Shown: positions 11,615-23,566 of the stretch, piece by piece
How the letters are laid out: each line of letters opens with the position of its first letter
How positions within the stretch are numbered: position 1 is the stretch's first letter
NCBI RefSeq assembly: GCF_029227915.1
Contig: NC_079879.1
Location: 27,782,501 to 27,846,500, forward strand
DNA from: Hydractinia symbiolongicarpus
Taxonomy: Eukaryota; Cnidaria; Hydrozoa; Anthoathecata; Hydractiniidae
Reading direction: 5' to 3'
DNA: 64,000 nucleotides
The notes under the pieces: model-generated
The model's database searches: none
What the model was told of the DNA's origin: nothing
The model's input: only the letters and a program-made list of their open reading frames with translations
Translations under genes and position numbers: made by a program

Positions 11615-13316
11615 TTTTAATTTTCTTGTAAGCGTAAAAGTTTTATGTGTAAAAAATATTACTTCTTCATCCTAAATAAGAAATTGTTGATCTCATACAG
11701 CAATCTCATAGCAAGTAAAGACACCAGCCACAGAACAATCAAGAATAGGTGAACAGAGAAGACATGTTGGCGGCAGTTGTTGCTAGCATTGAAATATTTT
11801 AATGCAACCACGAAACGACTTGTTTACGTTTAAAACAGTATGAAGCATGGGGTCACCAGTTGTTATTAACAGAACGTTTTCCTTGTTGACATACTTTAAT
11901 TGTCACTGGCCATCGTTACAACACGTGGCTTAGTATTATTGTCTACGCTTACAAGATAAGCAAAAACTTTTTATACCTTCCAATCTTCCAATGCCTTACT
12001 ATGCTCGCTTTGTCAAAGACCGGCTATTCAAAAAAAAAACGATGGCTTCCATTGTCATTTCTGGTCTTAAAAACACCAATCATTCGAACGTTTTGCATTT
12101 TGTAACCCATGGCAACTGAAGAGGTTACTCTACGTAAAAAGACGCCTTTGTCGAAAGGCGCATTAAAGGTATGTCAGAGATGGTAATGGTAACAATCCAA
12201 ACCACGCTAAATAATTCTCAGAAAAGTTTGTTGATATAGGTTTTTGAGGCATATTATATCTCCCACGTCACGTTTGAAGGTGTGGTTGAAACCGTCTTCC
12301 AGGCTTCTCCCTACTCTCCCCTGCTTTTCAAAGTCTCTCTAAAGCCCAAATTGTATAAAGTTACGGCAGCAACAAATGGGTTTGACATTTTATCTCACAT
12401 TATATCTTTAAATATTCCAAACACAGTTATGTTGATCATTTTGAAACAAAACTCACCATGATATTTTTATGACCTACTGTTAACGTTTCTTTTTCATCAC
12501 CTAAATTCACGAATCCAGATAATAACGCACTTGTGTTTTACACACTTGTGTTGATTCACGAATAAATGATTTTGGATTATTGAGATATTAACGCCCCTTT
12601 TACGCCCAAGCCAGAGATGATAGCCATATAGTCTTTTTGCATATTTGTGTTATCTTCGGCTATTTCCATGCGATTACAGTCCCAAGATATATATTTTGAT
12701 GTTTAAGAGTGTGCAGCCATACACATTGGAAATATGTGGTTATAACTTTAAGGCAAAAAAGTTTTAATAAACGTAAATAAAAATATGTTCATTTTGCCTC
12801 CCTATTGTAACTGAAAGGTGGAAAACAAGATTTAAAAACAACATCTGAAAAATTATTGTTAAAAAAATTATTATTATAAAAAAATATTTTACGGATGAAC
12901 ATAAACATGCATTACAGCATATAAACGCTAAAACACTAAAGTCTTCACTTTGTGCTACCGAAGATAGTTTACGGTGACACAAAAGCTCTAAATGGAGGTA
13001 AAAACAGATGGCCGAGAATATGACCATAACAAATCAAATGCGCCTATGGTAATATTCTGATTATTGCCCACGTCTTCCCTAGGCAGCAACCTACAAAGTT
13101 CGGAATTTTGGGCGTGTATCTTTGAGATATGACGTTTTATCACATCGTTTCTAATTTGAGCATACCAACGATAAATAAGTAATCAAGTTAATGATAACGA
13201 CCATTTCAAGTTAATTAATGTGTCAATTAAGAGAAAATTAATAAAATTCTAATAAATTGTTTGTCAAAAAAAAGTTTATTCAAATCTTTGGTTTTGGAAG
13301 TATAAGCACCCATATC
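11615..13316. other. Non-coding 5' flank of the secreted-protein gene
   Basis: No gene is supported. The open frame at 12764-13027 (minus) is low-complexity. Any promoter for the gene starting at 13317 should lie near the right end of this stretch, but I cannot point to a clear core element. Confidence 0.4.
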
Positions 13317-15841
13317 ATGGCGGTAAGGAGATGTATATTTTATTTTTTTGCAAAAGACTTTAAAATTGCAATTTAAAGTTAACTTATATTATCTATATCC
13401 TGTTTTATTATTTGATTACAACTTTATAAAAAGGTAAAGTTATCCTTCCTTCTTCCTTCTAAAAAAGTTTTGTGAATAAATAGAAATGATAGAAAGTTAA
13501 AAAGCAATAAAAAGTAAAGTAAAAAAGACGTGTAAATCAAATCAAATCAATCATTTGGTTTTCTGATGCTTTTTATATATGTCTTGACTTACTGATCACT
13601 GATATGAAACAAGCAGAATGATCTCGTTTTATTAATATCAACCCATTTTTTATAGGTGTACTGTTTATTTCACGTTCAGTGGTAGAAAGATGTGAGCATT
13701 GATAAAGCCATTCCCAACTTAGATATATTTCACAAGTAAAATAACAAACGCATTGCATTCTAAAACATATCCTCACTTAACCACAAAACCTCTCCGATAG
13801 CTCAAAGAAAAATGTGATTTAACATAGGTTTAATACTTTCTTCTTTTTTTTTAGTCGGTAAAGTTGTTATATACATTACTGCTACTTGTACTAGTGCAAA
13901 CAGTTTTTGCAAAAAGATCAACATTCAAAAAGAAAAACAACAAAAACATATTTAACAATAAAAATGGTAAAAGTAATGGCAAATTTATTGTCATTGGTGG
14001 TTTGGGTACGGAAGGCCCAATAATTGATCCAATCATTGATGGTATCGATAAAGGATATGGAAAGTATGAGGAACGACAAAGCAGTATCCGTCCTGCTTAT
14101 GTCGTGAGAAAAACTAAAATTCTGGAAGACAGTAAAGTTATAACGAGACCGTCAATTACTCAAGCTATTAATCCTACTCCCGATCTATCTGCGTCTATCT
14201 TTAATACAATTATTAAAAAAAAGACAAGAATATCTGACTTAAGTACTGAGAAACCTTTTGCAACCATCACAGTACCCATAGTTTCCAGCTACGGTGCAGT
14301 CGATTACCCATCTTCCTCTAGAGAGAATGTAAAAAGCACACCATTATTGAAAAAAACGATTACACATGGCAAAGGTATGACCAAAAGTATTTCACCTATA
14401 ACCTATGTTCAATCAAGTACGAGTAAATCAATAAACAGGATTGTTTTCACAGAAAGTTCCATTATTTCATCAAAACTTTCGCCAATAACAACATATTTAC
14501 ATTCAGCAGTAGTGCCAATCAAAAGAAGCAAAACAATAAGTTCAGTTCAACCTTCTGCAAGTAGCAGGTACATTTCATCCAGCAAAATTGATGAGAAGAA
14601 AAACGATAAAAAGAAAAAAGAAAACAAAAACAAAATAAAGTTGTTAAAGAAATACCTAAACAATACTGACACATATATAACTGTGAAGAAGTCGCATCAT
14701 AATGTTTGTAAACGGCCGTTTAATAAATACGAAGAAAGCCTTGTACAAGAACTCGTCCATTCAAGAAAAAAAGGACTCCAAAAGTACAAGCAGAACAAGC
14801 AACGGTGCAGCAAGGCAAAAAGTAGACGTAAGTATACATTTAATCAGGCCGATGTTCATTTATTGCTAACATCAATGTGTATATACGATGTATATATTTC
14901 AGACAAAAACCTTTTAAAATGAGTGTTTTTAGTTAACACACCTTTCATCAAAATAATGCATGATAAGGTATACTTACATTAATAATAGAAATAAGTTTTA
15001 TTTTATGTTTGTCTGGCTCTCACTAGTTTCCCAGGTGGGCGTATGCACCATTTTCACTTCGTTTAATTTGTAAATCGTAAATGTGCCAATTTAAATACAA
15101 TTTGGCGTATATCAATCGAGATTAAAATCTGAGAGGAAGAAAATGCTGGAACAAAAATGCAATTAGAAAAGCAACAATCTTGCGATGTCCTCTAAAGAAT
15201 GGAAAAAACTGAGAAGTACTGTGAATGTACAACATCATAAATATGGTTGTGGCTTTCATAATTATTAAGTGCCTTCTTTCTTTAGGTCGCAGAGCTGTGG
15301 AATCTGAGTTTCCAAATTTGAATGTAACTGCTACACCGTTATATTGCATCAACAGAACAAAAGTACAAGACAACACATTAAATATGTGCAGAGAATGTGT
15401 GTATCGAATCACGTTACCAATATTGTAAGTCCAAAATTTCCTTTTTATTCAGTCATGTGGATTTTGTGCAATATATTTTGCCTTTTGGTTCTTGATTCAT
15501 TAACGTCGCAGAGTAAGAGAAGTACATAGCTTATCAAATTAGACTAGCTGTTTATACTTTAAAAATACTATACTAAGTATATTATTTTCTAATCATTTTT
15601 CTTATTATTTAGCTTCCATCCTCGTTTCCATCTACATACGACGTGTGATGAAAATGGTGATTACTCATGTTTGATGGGTGAAGGTGTGTGTATGAAGAAC
15701 GTGGCTCACATACCTGTGCTGTATGATGCAGACAGAGTAGGTGATGAAAAAATGCATCGATGGGTAATTATAAGCATCCCGATGACAAAATCATGCTCGT
15801 GTCAAGTTATTCAAGGAAGTTTGTTCGGATACTTTGTTTAG
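13317..15841 (+). CDS. Secreted proprotein with RRRR cleavage site and IL-17-like cystine-rich C-terminal domain (4 exons)
   Basis: Model: exons 13317-13322, 13855-14827, 15286-15424, 15613-15841 (1347 nt, 448 codons plus stop). Donors are GTAAGG, GTAAGT and GTAAGT; acceptors are poly-T…TTAG, CTTTCTTTAG and TTATTTAG. The reading frame stays open across all junctions. The 2-codon first exon (ATG GCG) completes a signal peptide whose Leu/Val-rich core ends QTVFA at the start of exon 2. Residues about 23-325 form a Lys/Ser/Thr-rich, low-complexity prodomain. Exons 2 and 3 join at a furin-type RRRR (326-329), releasing about 119 residues with eight cysteines. Resemblance to IL-17: CxxCVYR, PRFH in the 'RYP' position, IPVLY, then W…SIPMTKSCSC like the family's IPVGCTC end. 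Spätzle or neurotrophin-type knots are alternatives, since those too are often furin-processed. Seen: structure and cysteines. Inferred: exon 1 and family. Confidence 0.62.
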
Positions 15842-16169
15842 TTATATTTCAAGATGTATAGAAGGTAATCTCTGATAATTACGGGGGGGTTAAATAGAGA
15901 AACGCTACGTCACGATAGTGACAACTAGTCTCTTTAAAAAATATCAATGACAGTAATCACGAAATGAACATCAGATTGGTTTAATTCAAGTGAAATATTT
16001 TTAAAGATATCAGAAAAATGCAGTACGATCTTCCTGTTTAAAGTTCACACGTAGCTATTGTGGATTTAATGGGAGCCCACGTAACAAATACGTTAACGAT
16101 GAACATGTCATGTAAATATGTGTATGAATAATTAGTGAATATATTAAATTTTTTCTCTTCATAATTTTA

Positions 16170-16175
16170 AATAAA
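16170..16175 (+). terminator. Candidate poly(A) signal AATAAA
   Basis: AATAAA, followed by a second AATAAA-like run, lies 329 nt after the stop codon of the secreted-protein gene and just before the satellite array. Position and sequence suit a cleavage/polyadenylation signal, but nothing else confirms use. Confidence 0.4.
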
Positions 16176-16204
16176 AATAAATGCGTTTTTTGTTACTATT
16201 GATA

Positions 16205-19200
16205 GCACAGTAAATATGAGTGGTCTTGGTCTAATAAGTAGTAACACAGTAAATGAGTGAAGTTGTTTTTGTTGTAAATAGTGTTATCACAGTAAGAATG
16301 AGTGAAGTTGTTTTGTTGTGAATAGTGGTAACACAGTAAGAATGAGTGAAGTTGTTTTGTTGTGAATAGTGGTAACGCAGTAAGAATGAGTGAAGTTGTT
16401 TTGTTGTGAATAGTGGTAACACAGTAAGAATGAGTGAAGTTGTTTTTGTTGTAAATAGTGTTATCACAGTAAGAATGAGTGAAGTTGTTTTGTTGTGAGT
16501 AGTGGTAACGCAGTAAGAATAAGTGAAGTTGTTTTGTTGTGAATTGTGGTAACACAGTAAGAATGAGTGAAGTTGTTTTTGTTGTGAATAGTGGTAACCC
16601 ATAAGAATGAGTGAAGTTGTTTTTGTTGTAAATAGTGTTATCACAGTAAGAATGAGTGAAGTTGTTTTGTTGTGAGTAGTGGTAACGCAGTAAGAATGAG
16701 TGAAGTTGTTTTGTTGTGAATTGTGGTAACACAGTAAGAATGAGTGAAGTTGTTTTTGTTGTGAATAGTGGTAACACAGTAAGAATGAGTGAAGTTGTTT
16801 TGTTGTGAATAGTGGTAACACAGTAAGAATGAGTGAAGTTGTTTTGTTGTGAATAGTGGTAACACAGTAAGAATGACTTAAGTTGTTTTGTTGTGAGTAG
16901 TGGTAACGCAGTAAAAATGAGTGAAGTTGTTTTGTTGTGAATAGTGGTAACACAGTAAGAATGAGTGAAGTTGTTTTGTTGTGAATAGTGGTAACACAGT
17001 AAGAATGAGTGAAGTTGTTTTGTTGTGAATAGTGGTAATACAATAAAAATGAGTGAAGTTGTTTTGTTGTGAATAGTGGCAACACAGTAAGAATGAGTGA
17101 AGTTGTTTTGTTGTGAATAGTGGTAACACAGTAAGAATGAGTGAAGTTGTTTTGTTGTGAATAGTGGTAACACAGTAAGAATGAGTGAAGTTGTTATTGT
17201 TGTGAATAGTGGTAACACAATAAGAATGAGTGAAGTTGTTTTGTTGTGAATAGTGGTAACACAATAAGAATGAGTGAAGTTGTTTTGTTGTGAATAGTGG
17301 TAACACAGTAAGAATGAGTGAAGTTGTTTTGTTGTGAATAGTGGTAACACAGTAAGAATGAGTGAAGTTGTTTTGTTGTGAATAGTGGTAACACAATAAG
17401 AATGAGTGAAGTTGTTTTGTTGTGAATAGTGGTAACACAATAAGAATGAGTGAAGTTGTTTTGTTGTGAATAGTGGCAACACAGTAAGAATGAGTGAAGT
17501 TGTTTTGTTGTGAATAGTGGTAACGCAGTAAGAATGAGTGAAGTTGTTTTGTTGTCAATAGTGTTATCACAGTAAGAATGAGTGAAGTTGTTTTGTTGTG
17601 AGTAGTGGTAACGCAGTAAGAATGAGTGAAGTTGTTTTGTTGTGAATTGTGGTAACACAGTAAGAATGAGTGAAGTTGTTTTTGTTGTGAATAGTGGTAA
17701 CACAGTAAGAATGAGTGAAGTTGTTTTGTTGTGAATAGTGGTAACACAGTAAGAATGAGTGATGTTGTTTTGTTGTGAATAGTGGTAACACAGTAAGAAT
17801 GACTTAAGTTGTTTTGTTGTGAGTAGTGGTAACGCAGTAAAAATGAGTGAAGTTGTTTTGTTGTGAATAGTGGTAACACAGTAAGAATGAGTGAAGTTGT
17901 TTTGTTGTAAATAGTGGTAACACAGTAAGAATGAGTGAAGTTGTTATTGTTGTGAATAGTGGTAACACAGTAAGAATGAGTGAAGTTGTTTTGTTGTGAA
18001 TAGTGGTAACACAGTAAGAATGAGTGAAGTTGTTTTGTTTTGAGTATTGGTAACGCAGGAAGAATGAGTGAAGTTGTTTTTGTTGTGAATAGTGGTAACA
18101 CAGTAAGAATGAGTGAAGTTGTTTTGTTGTGAATGGTGGTAACACAGTAAGAATGAGTGAAGTTGTTTTGTTGTGAATAGTGGCAACACAGTAAGAATGA
18201 GTGAAGTTGTTTTGTTGTGAATAGTGGTAACACAGTAAGAATGAGTGAAGTTGTTTTGTTGTGAATAGTGGTAACACAGTAAGAATGAGTGAAGTTGTTT
18301 TGTTGTGAATAGTGGTAACACAATAAGAATGAGTGAAGTTGTTTTGTTGTGAATAGTGGTAACACAATAAGAATGAGTGAAGTTGTTTTGTTGTGAATAG
18401 TGGCAACACAGTAAGAATGAGTGAAGTTGTTTTGTTGTGAATAGTGGTAACGCAGTAAGAATGAGTGAAGTTGTTTTGTTGTGAATAGTGGAACACAGTA
18501 AGAATGGGTGAAGTTGTTTTGTTGTGAATAGTGGTAATACAATAAAAATGAGTGAAGTTGTTTTGTTGTGAATAGTGGTAACACAGTAAGAATGAGTGAA
18601 GTTGTTTTGTTGTGGATAGTGGCAACACAGTAAGAATGGGTGAAGTTGTTTTGTTGTGAATAGTGGTAACGCAGTAAGAATGAGTGAAGTTGTTTTGTTG
18701 TGAATAGTGGAACACAGTAAGAATGGGTGAAGTTGTTTTGTTGTGAATAGTGGTAATACAATAAAAATGAGTGAAGTTGTTTTGTTGTGAATAGTGGTAA
18801 CACAGTAAGAATGAGTGAAGTTGTTTTGTTGTGGATAGTGGCAACACAGTAAGAATGGGTGAAGTTGTTTTGTTGTGAATAGTGGTAATACAGTAAGAAT
18901 GAGTGAAGTTGTTTTGTTGTGAATAGTGGTAATACAGTAAGAATGAGTGAAGTTGTTTTGTTGTGAGTATTGGTAACGCAGGAAGAATGAGTGAAGTTGT
19001 TTTGTTGTGAGTATTGGTAACGCAGGAAGAATGAGTGAAGTTGTTTTGTTGTGAATAGTGGCAACACAGTAAGAATGTGTGAAGTTGTTTTGTTGTGAAT
19101 AGTGGTAACACAGTAAGAATGACTTAAGTTGTTTTGTTGTGAGTAGTGGTAACGCAGTAAGAATGAGTGAAGTTGTTTTGTTGTGAATAGTGGTAACACA

Positions 19201-19712
19201 GTAGGAATGAGTGAAGTTGTTTTTGTTGTGAATTGTGGTAACACAGTAAGAATGAGTGAAGTTGTTTTGTTGTGAATAGTGGTAACACAGTAGGAATGAG
19301 TGAAGTTGTTTTGTTGTGAATAGTGATAACGCAGTAAGAATGAGTGAAGTTGTTTTGTTGTGAATAGTGATAACGCAGTAAGAATGAGTGAAGTTGTTTT
19401 GTTGTGAGTAGTGGTAACTCAGTAAGAATGAGTGAAGTTGCTTTGTTGTGAATAGTGGTAACACAGTAAGAATGAGTGAAGTTGTTTTGTTGTGAATAGT
19501 GGTAACACAGTAAGAATGAGTGAAGTTGTTTTGTTGTGAATAGTGGCAACACAGTAAGAATGAGTGAAGTTGTTTTGTTGTGAATAGTGGCAACACAGTA
19601 AGAATGAGTGAAGTTGTTTTGTTGTGAATAGTGGTAACACAGTAAGAATGAGTGAAGTTGTTTTGTTGTGAATAGTGGTAACACAGTAAGAATGAGTGAA
19701 GTTGTTTTGTTG
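16205..19712. repeat. 44-bp satellite array, about 79 units
   Basis: The unit contains GTGGTAACACAGTAAGAATG followed by AGTGAAGTTGTTTTGTTGTG and AATA (44 bp; a 45-bp variant has TTTTTG). The left edge (16205-16250) is degraded and the right edge is sharp at 19712. Variant positions mark higher-order structure. A five-unit block of 219 bp is repeated in tandem (GTGGAACACAG variant at 18490 and 18709). A longer block holding the GTTATCACAG and GACTTAAG variants recurs 926 bp apart (16637 and 17563; 16876 and 17802). Because 44 is not a multiple of 3 and the unit has no stop on the minus strand, all three minus frames stay open for hundreds of codons. I do not call these genes. Confidence 0.95.
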
Positions 19713-20172
19713 ATATTATGAAATAAAATTATTACTGTACACGAGACAACCACAAATTTTAGATGAACGCCATTACGGATCATTCTTAAGCTGCGACCGA
19801 AAAAGTTTTGATCAGTGCGCTTGCTTGGAAGTAAGCACAAATTACATACATTTCTGTGCATTAAATAGCGGTCCACCCCAAAATAAAATCTACGTTGAGA
19901 TGAAACACCACAGTCGGACTTTCAACTGCCGTGTGAAGTTTCAAGCTACACGTCTTCATTCTTTACGTTATATGAAAATCTTTTTAGGCCACAACAATAA
20001 AATTCGCGAAATTTTTTCTATCTACAACTTCTCCAATTATTTAAAGAATTAAGGTCTTAAAACAGACTTATTTAGGTTTCATTACGTACACTTTGGCAAG
20101 TGTTACTAGTACTTTACCCACGCGTTTCTCTAGAACTGATATGCTTTTTCTTGCAGTGAACGCCTTAACTTA
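19713..20172. other. Non-coding gap between satellite and Harbinger-like element
   Basis: No gene is supported. It ends in the TTA that forms the left target duplication of the next element. Confidence 0.45.
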
Positions 20173-20818
20173 TGCCTGATTCACACTTACTTGCGTCTGC
20201 GTTGTGTCTGCGTCAATCTTGCGCACTGTGTGAACATAAATGAAGTAAGTGACGCAAGAGCGACGCAAGAATATCAAATTTTTTTTATATCTTGCGTCGT
20301 TCGCTGCTTTTGCTTCACTGTTGCGGTATATTTTTATAATGTGAACACAAAAAGGCAATGTGCGCAAGAAACGCAAAGAGATTTTTCGAGAAAAAAAATT
20401 GAAAATAAAAATCATTTCACTGAGAGAAGTGAATAAAGTCAAAATTATCGCAACTGAAAAAGAGCAAAAATTGAGTGAAGCAATTAGAAAATACCCCGTG
20501 TGTTAAATCATAAACAAGACAAAAGTCTTAAAGATAAAAACAAGAACAAACTTGCTTGGAAGGATGTAGCCAAAGAAGCAAACTTGTTAGATGGTACGTA
20601 AACAATTTTTTAAAAATACCTAATTTTTAGCATATAAGATTTCTCGAAAAAATTCAATGTTAAAAAAAATCAGTGCTTCTTCACCATCCATATTGCTTAA
20701 GTTTTTTGTGTGTGACCGGCTTGCATTTTTCTTGGTTCACTCTTGCGTTCGTCTTAAAGAAGCTGCTATTGCGCATGCGTACTTCAAGACGCGAACACAA
20801 ACAAGTGTGAATCAGGCT
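20173..20818. mobile_element. PIF/Harbinger-like element
   Basis: Inverted ends GCCTGATTCACACTT (20174-20188, and its complement ending at 20817) extend with mismatches to about 28 bp. The element is flanked by TTA on both sides (20170-20172 and 20819-20821). A 3-bp TWA duplication is typical of PIF/Harbinger elements. The inside carries a broken MADF-type DNA-binding segment (separate entry), and Harbinger elements normally encode a SANT/Myb/MADF-like partner of the transposase. The transposase itself is absent. Confidence 0.68.
20455..20605 (+). pseudogene. MADF-type DNA-binding domain remnant
   Basis: Translation gives KLSEAIRKYP, then a stop, then in a second frame KLAWKDVAKEANLL. This is the L..AV..YP…W..IA… pattern of MADF/trihelix-type domains. 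A stop codon and a frame change near 20505-20520 break it. A GTACGT donor-like site follows it. It most likely belonged to the second protein of the surrounding Harbinger-like element. Confidence 0.5.
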
Positions 20819-22066
20819 TTAACACGCACGGCTGCGAATTTAAAGAAATTAAAAAAAATCAAATTAATGGGTAAATTAATTTGATTTGTTTCCGTAAGAG
20901 CAAAATTTAATTCTGCAAACGTTTCTGACATTCAAGTAATTTTTGAAGAATGTCGCTTGCTGTAGTTTGTAGGCATTTTGTACACATTTTTATCGCGTTT
21001 TATACATGCTTTACTCTGCTTAGAAAAAAGATTTGTTCTAGCTACATGAATTTTAGGCGAAACATTTAACTTTACCAGTTATGTGTTAGTCAGATTCATT
21101 TTAATAAAATTTATTGTTTAGTTGTTGTTCTTAATTCCCATGAAAACCTCTACGATACTAGCCGTTGTCTGTCTCTCGGCCAACTTTGAGTGGTACTTAA
21201 CCATGCACAAAATTTTTAACTTGTTATGACGGGCAAATTTCCGTGCCATTGTCGGGCTTGACTAGTTAACTAATTTCCTATCCGTACAATTAAATACTCG
21301 CGTGACACTGTTCCGGTTTTGCTAAAATAGAGTTGATACATACACACAAGAATCCAGACTGGCAAACGTATTTTTTTAGAAATCTCGCCTACTTTAGGAC
21401 AAGCTGTTCGATGAAGTTTATTTTTTCGAAATACCGATCGCAATGTGTTGAACAAAAGGATATGACATAAATTTTTACGAAAATAACGGATTTCTCGAAA
21501 TTGATTATTGCAATGTAGGCTTTATCAAGGCTTTCTGCGTTATAAATAGAGGTTTTAGACTTAGTATTCACCTAAAGTATAGGTTCTTAGAACTTCCGAT
21601 AAATATTTGTATCTTCTAAGGTGACTCGTGCCTCATGTAATACCTGGCTGTGATTTTTAGTCATTTTTTACCACAAAGTACACCTCTTACTACTGTCGCT
21701 AAACACACATGGAAGTCCTGTTACATTTCTCATTAAACCAACACGTGCCGAAGCCATCAATCTAAACTAATAACCAGCCTGATGAGAAACTAGTGAGCAT
21801 TTAATAATTACGCCATTTTTACCACCTATCTAGCCCTTGTAAAGCGTCGTAAAAAATTTAGTACCATCCACCCCCCTCCCCTCTCACTTGTTGCGTAATA
21901 CTTCGAATCTTAAGACCGCATTTTTAATGGCGTGGTGTTTAAAGGACTGATAGCAATATTTAAATGAACAATTAGCTCAACCTCATAGTTGCTGTTGACC
22001 CAATTACAGACCTAAGAATACAAATCCATCCACTTTAATAAAACTGTCTCAACTATCATTAAGGAT
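20819..22066. other. Non-coding stretch downstream of METTL18
   Basis: No gene is supported. Open frames of about 60 codons near 21270-21571 (minus) overlap each other in different frames and show no motif. Confidence 0.4.
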
Positions 22067-22903
22067 CTATACCCGTTTACAAACTTTCAATATTTCTCTT
22101 TTTACACCTTCACTGGACGCTTGCAGCAAGTCTACTTTATAATTTCCATGTTTTTCAATATAAGCAGTAAAATCATTCGTCCCTCCTCCGACGCCAAAAT
22201 AATATGTCTTCGCAGCAAACAACGCCATACCATCATGCTGTAACTGATCCTGAAGTATGCGCAAAAGTTTCGGGTAGTATTCTTTATTGTATATAGTTTC
22301 AGACGATAAGATTATGTCAAACTTTGGAAAATTGTTGTCAGAAAGAAAGCTGCTAACATTCTCCCAGTCCCCCGAAAGAAATGTGAGTTTATTTTTAACA
22401 TGCGATGGAGCGTTGAACTTTTGCATTGTGCAATCCACCGACGGGATTGTAAAATTCAAAACAACTTCCTTGTTATAATCCTGCCAGCAAATCTCTTGCG
22501 CTTCTAGGAAATATGTAAACAAACCCAGCAAGCCAGCCCCGCATCCAAGATCCAACACACGTTTACCTTTTAGCAGTTCTGCATTGTTGTTCAAATAAAT
22601 AAGTAAATCAAACGTACATTCCCATACTTTCAAACCACCTTCATATTCACCTGATTGAAGGTCAGAAGAGGAGAGACATTCTAGGTCTCCTTCTGACTGT
22701 ATTTCTTTGCTTACTTCATCGGGATCTATGTAATACATGGCTTTACCGTCGAGGGTGTATTCTTTGAAGGGATGTTTCCATTTGTTTGTAAAGTTCGGAT
22801 TAAATACGTGTCTCACAGCTTTTCTTTCGCTGGCATTTTTCAACTGCTTTATATTAGACATGGTAGTATCTGTTGTGGAGCCAAAGTTGAAGCGAAAATC
22901 CAT
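22067..22903 (-). CDS. METTL18: Histidine protein methyltransferase, METTL18 family
   Basis: A single 278-codon frame. METTL18 (yeast Hpm1) is an S-adenosylmethionine-dependent enzyme that methylates a histidine of ribosomal protein L3 (uL3) and so affects ribosome function. Visible family features are the N terminus MDFRFNF, the block YEGGLKVWECTFDL (87-100), the SAM-binding motif I VLDLGCGAGLLG (117-128), the SSETIYN motif (200-206) and YFGVGGG (235-241). Length is shorter than the human protein because the variable N-terminal region is compact. The start at 22903 is supported by the conserved N terminus. A strong 3' splice acceptor lies 33 nt upstream. The gene is in the same orientation as MBIP and CRCP, with 0.66 kb to MBIP. 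It appears intact. Confidence 0.93.
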   Translation of the reverse strand: MDFRFNFGSTTDTTMSNIKQLKNASERKAVRHVFNPNFTNKWKHPFKEYTLDGKAMYYIDPDEVSKEIQSEGDLECLSSSDLQSGEYEGGLKVWECTFDLLIYLNNNAELLKGKRVLDLGCGAGLLGLFTYFLEAQEICWQDYNKEVVLNFTIPSVDCTMQKFNAPSHVKNKLTFLSGDWENVSSFLSDNNFPKFDIILSSETIYNKEYYPKLLRILQDQLQHDGMALFAAKTYYFGVGGGTNDFTAYIEKHGNYKVDLLQASSEGVKREILKVCKRV

Positions 22904-22936
22904 CTTTTGAGAGAAAGTCCTGTTTACACTTGTTGA

Positions 22937-22952
22937 CTAAACAAGAATATAA
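22937..22952 (-). promoter_or_regulatory. 3' splice acceptor upstream of METTL18 start
   Basis: On the minus strand the sequence TTATATTCTTGTTTAG precedes the METTL18 ATG by 33 nt. It is a good polypyrimidine-AG acceptor in the 5' leader, for either a 5'UTR intron or spliced-leader addition. Confidence 0.5.
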
Positions 22953-23566
22953 TTTAACAACATTATTAATTACAACAACAACAAAAATTCGATAAAACAA
23001 TGATAACTTTTGGGCAAAAAGAGGCACAAAGATGAAAAAGAAATTATAATCAAGACGACAATGATGTCATTGTAAGTCAATGGATAAATTTTCGACAGTA
23101 CGAAATCAAATAATTCTGCATAATTAATTGAAGAGACAAGCAACTGTGTTTAAAAAGCAAACGGAAAGTAGAGATTGCGTTGCCCACCTTACACAGTCGT
23201 TACTTACCAAAAAAAGGTTATAGTTTTAAAACTCAATCAGTTCCCCACAAAAAAATTAGGTAGAACCGAAAGTTCGAGCGAAAAATTTCTAAAAAATGAT
23301 CGCATGTTTTGCTCAAAATCTGTCAAATTTATACGAAATGTCTTTAACTAGATCAGAACTCAAAGAACGTATTAGTACAATTTGTTTGAAATTTTAGCAA
23401 AATCCGTTCGTTGAAGTCTCTAGTGTAAAACCACGGTTCGGCATCAAAACATTCGTCAGGTTCACTTTGACGTGCTTGCTAGACGGGACTTTCTCAGAAT
23501 AACAAAACTCAGTTTTATTTTTACATATATAAACGTAAATTAGAAGAAAAAAAAGATTATTTGTTT
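22953..23566. other. Intergenic gap METTL18-MBIP
   Basis: AT-rich sequence of 0.6 kb with no gene. It would hold the MBIP 3'UTR and the METTL18 leader. Confidence 0.45.

Noticed and set aside
13864-14922. The secreted-protein gene as a single-exon 352-codon gene
   Set aside because: It would start with TTG and run past a GTAAGT donor; splice sites and the continuing frame in exons 3 and 4 give a better model.
16196-19876. Very long minus-strand open frames (up to 788 codons) rich in His, Thr and Gln
   Set aside because: They are the stop-free translation of the 44-bp satellite in all three frames; there is no start context, domain or frame preference.
20191-20442. Open frames on both strands (81 and 90 codons)
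   Set aside because: They lie in the inverted-end part of the Harbinger-like element and overlap each other; no motif.
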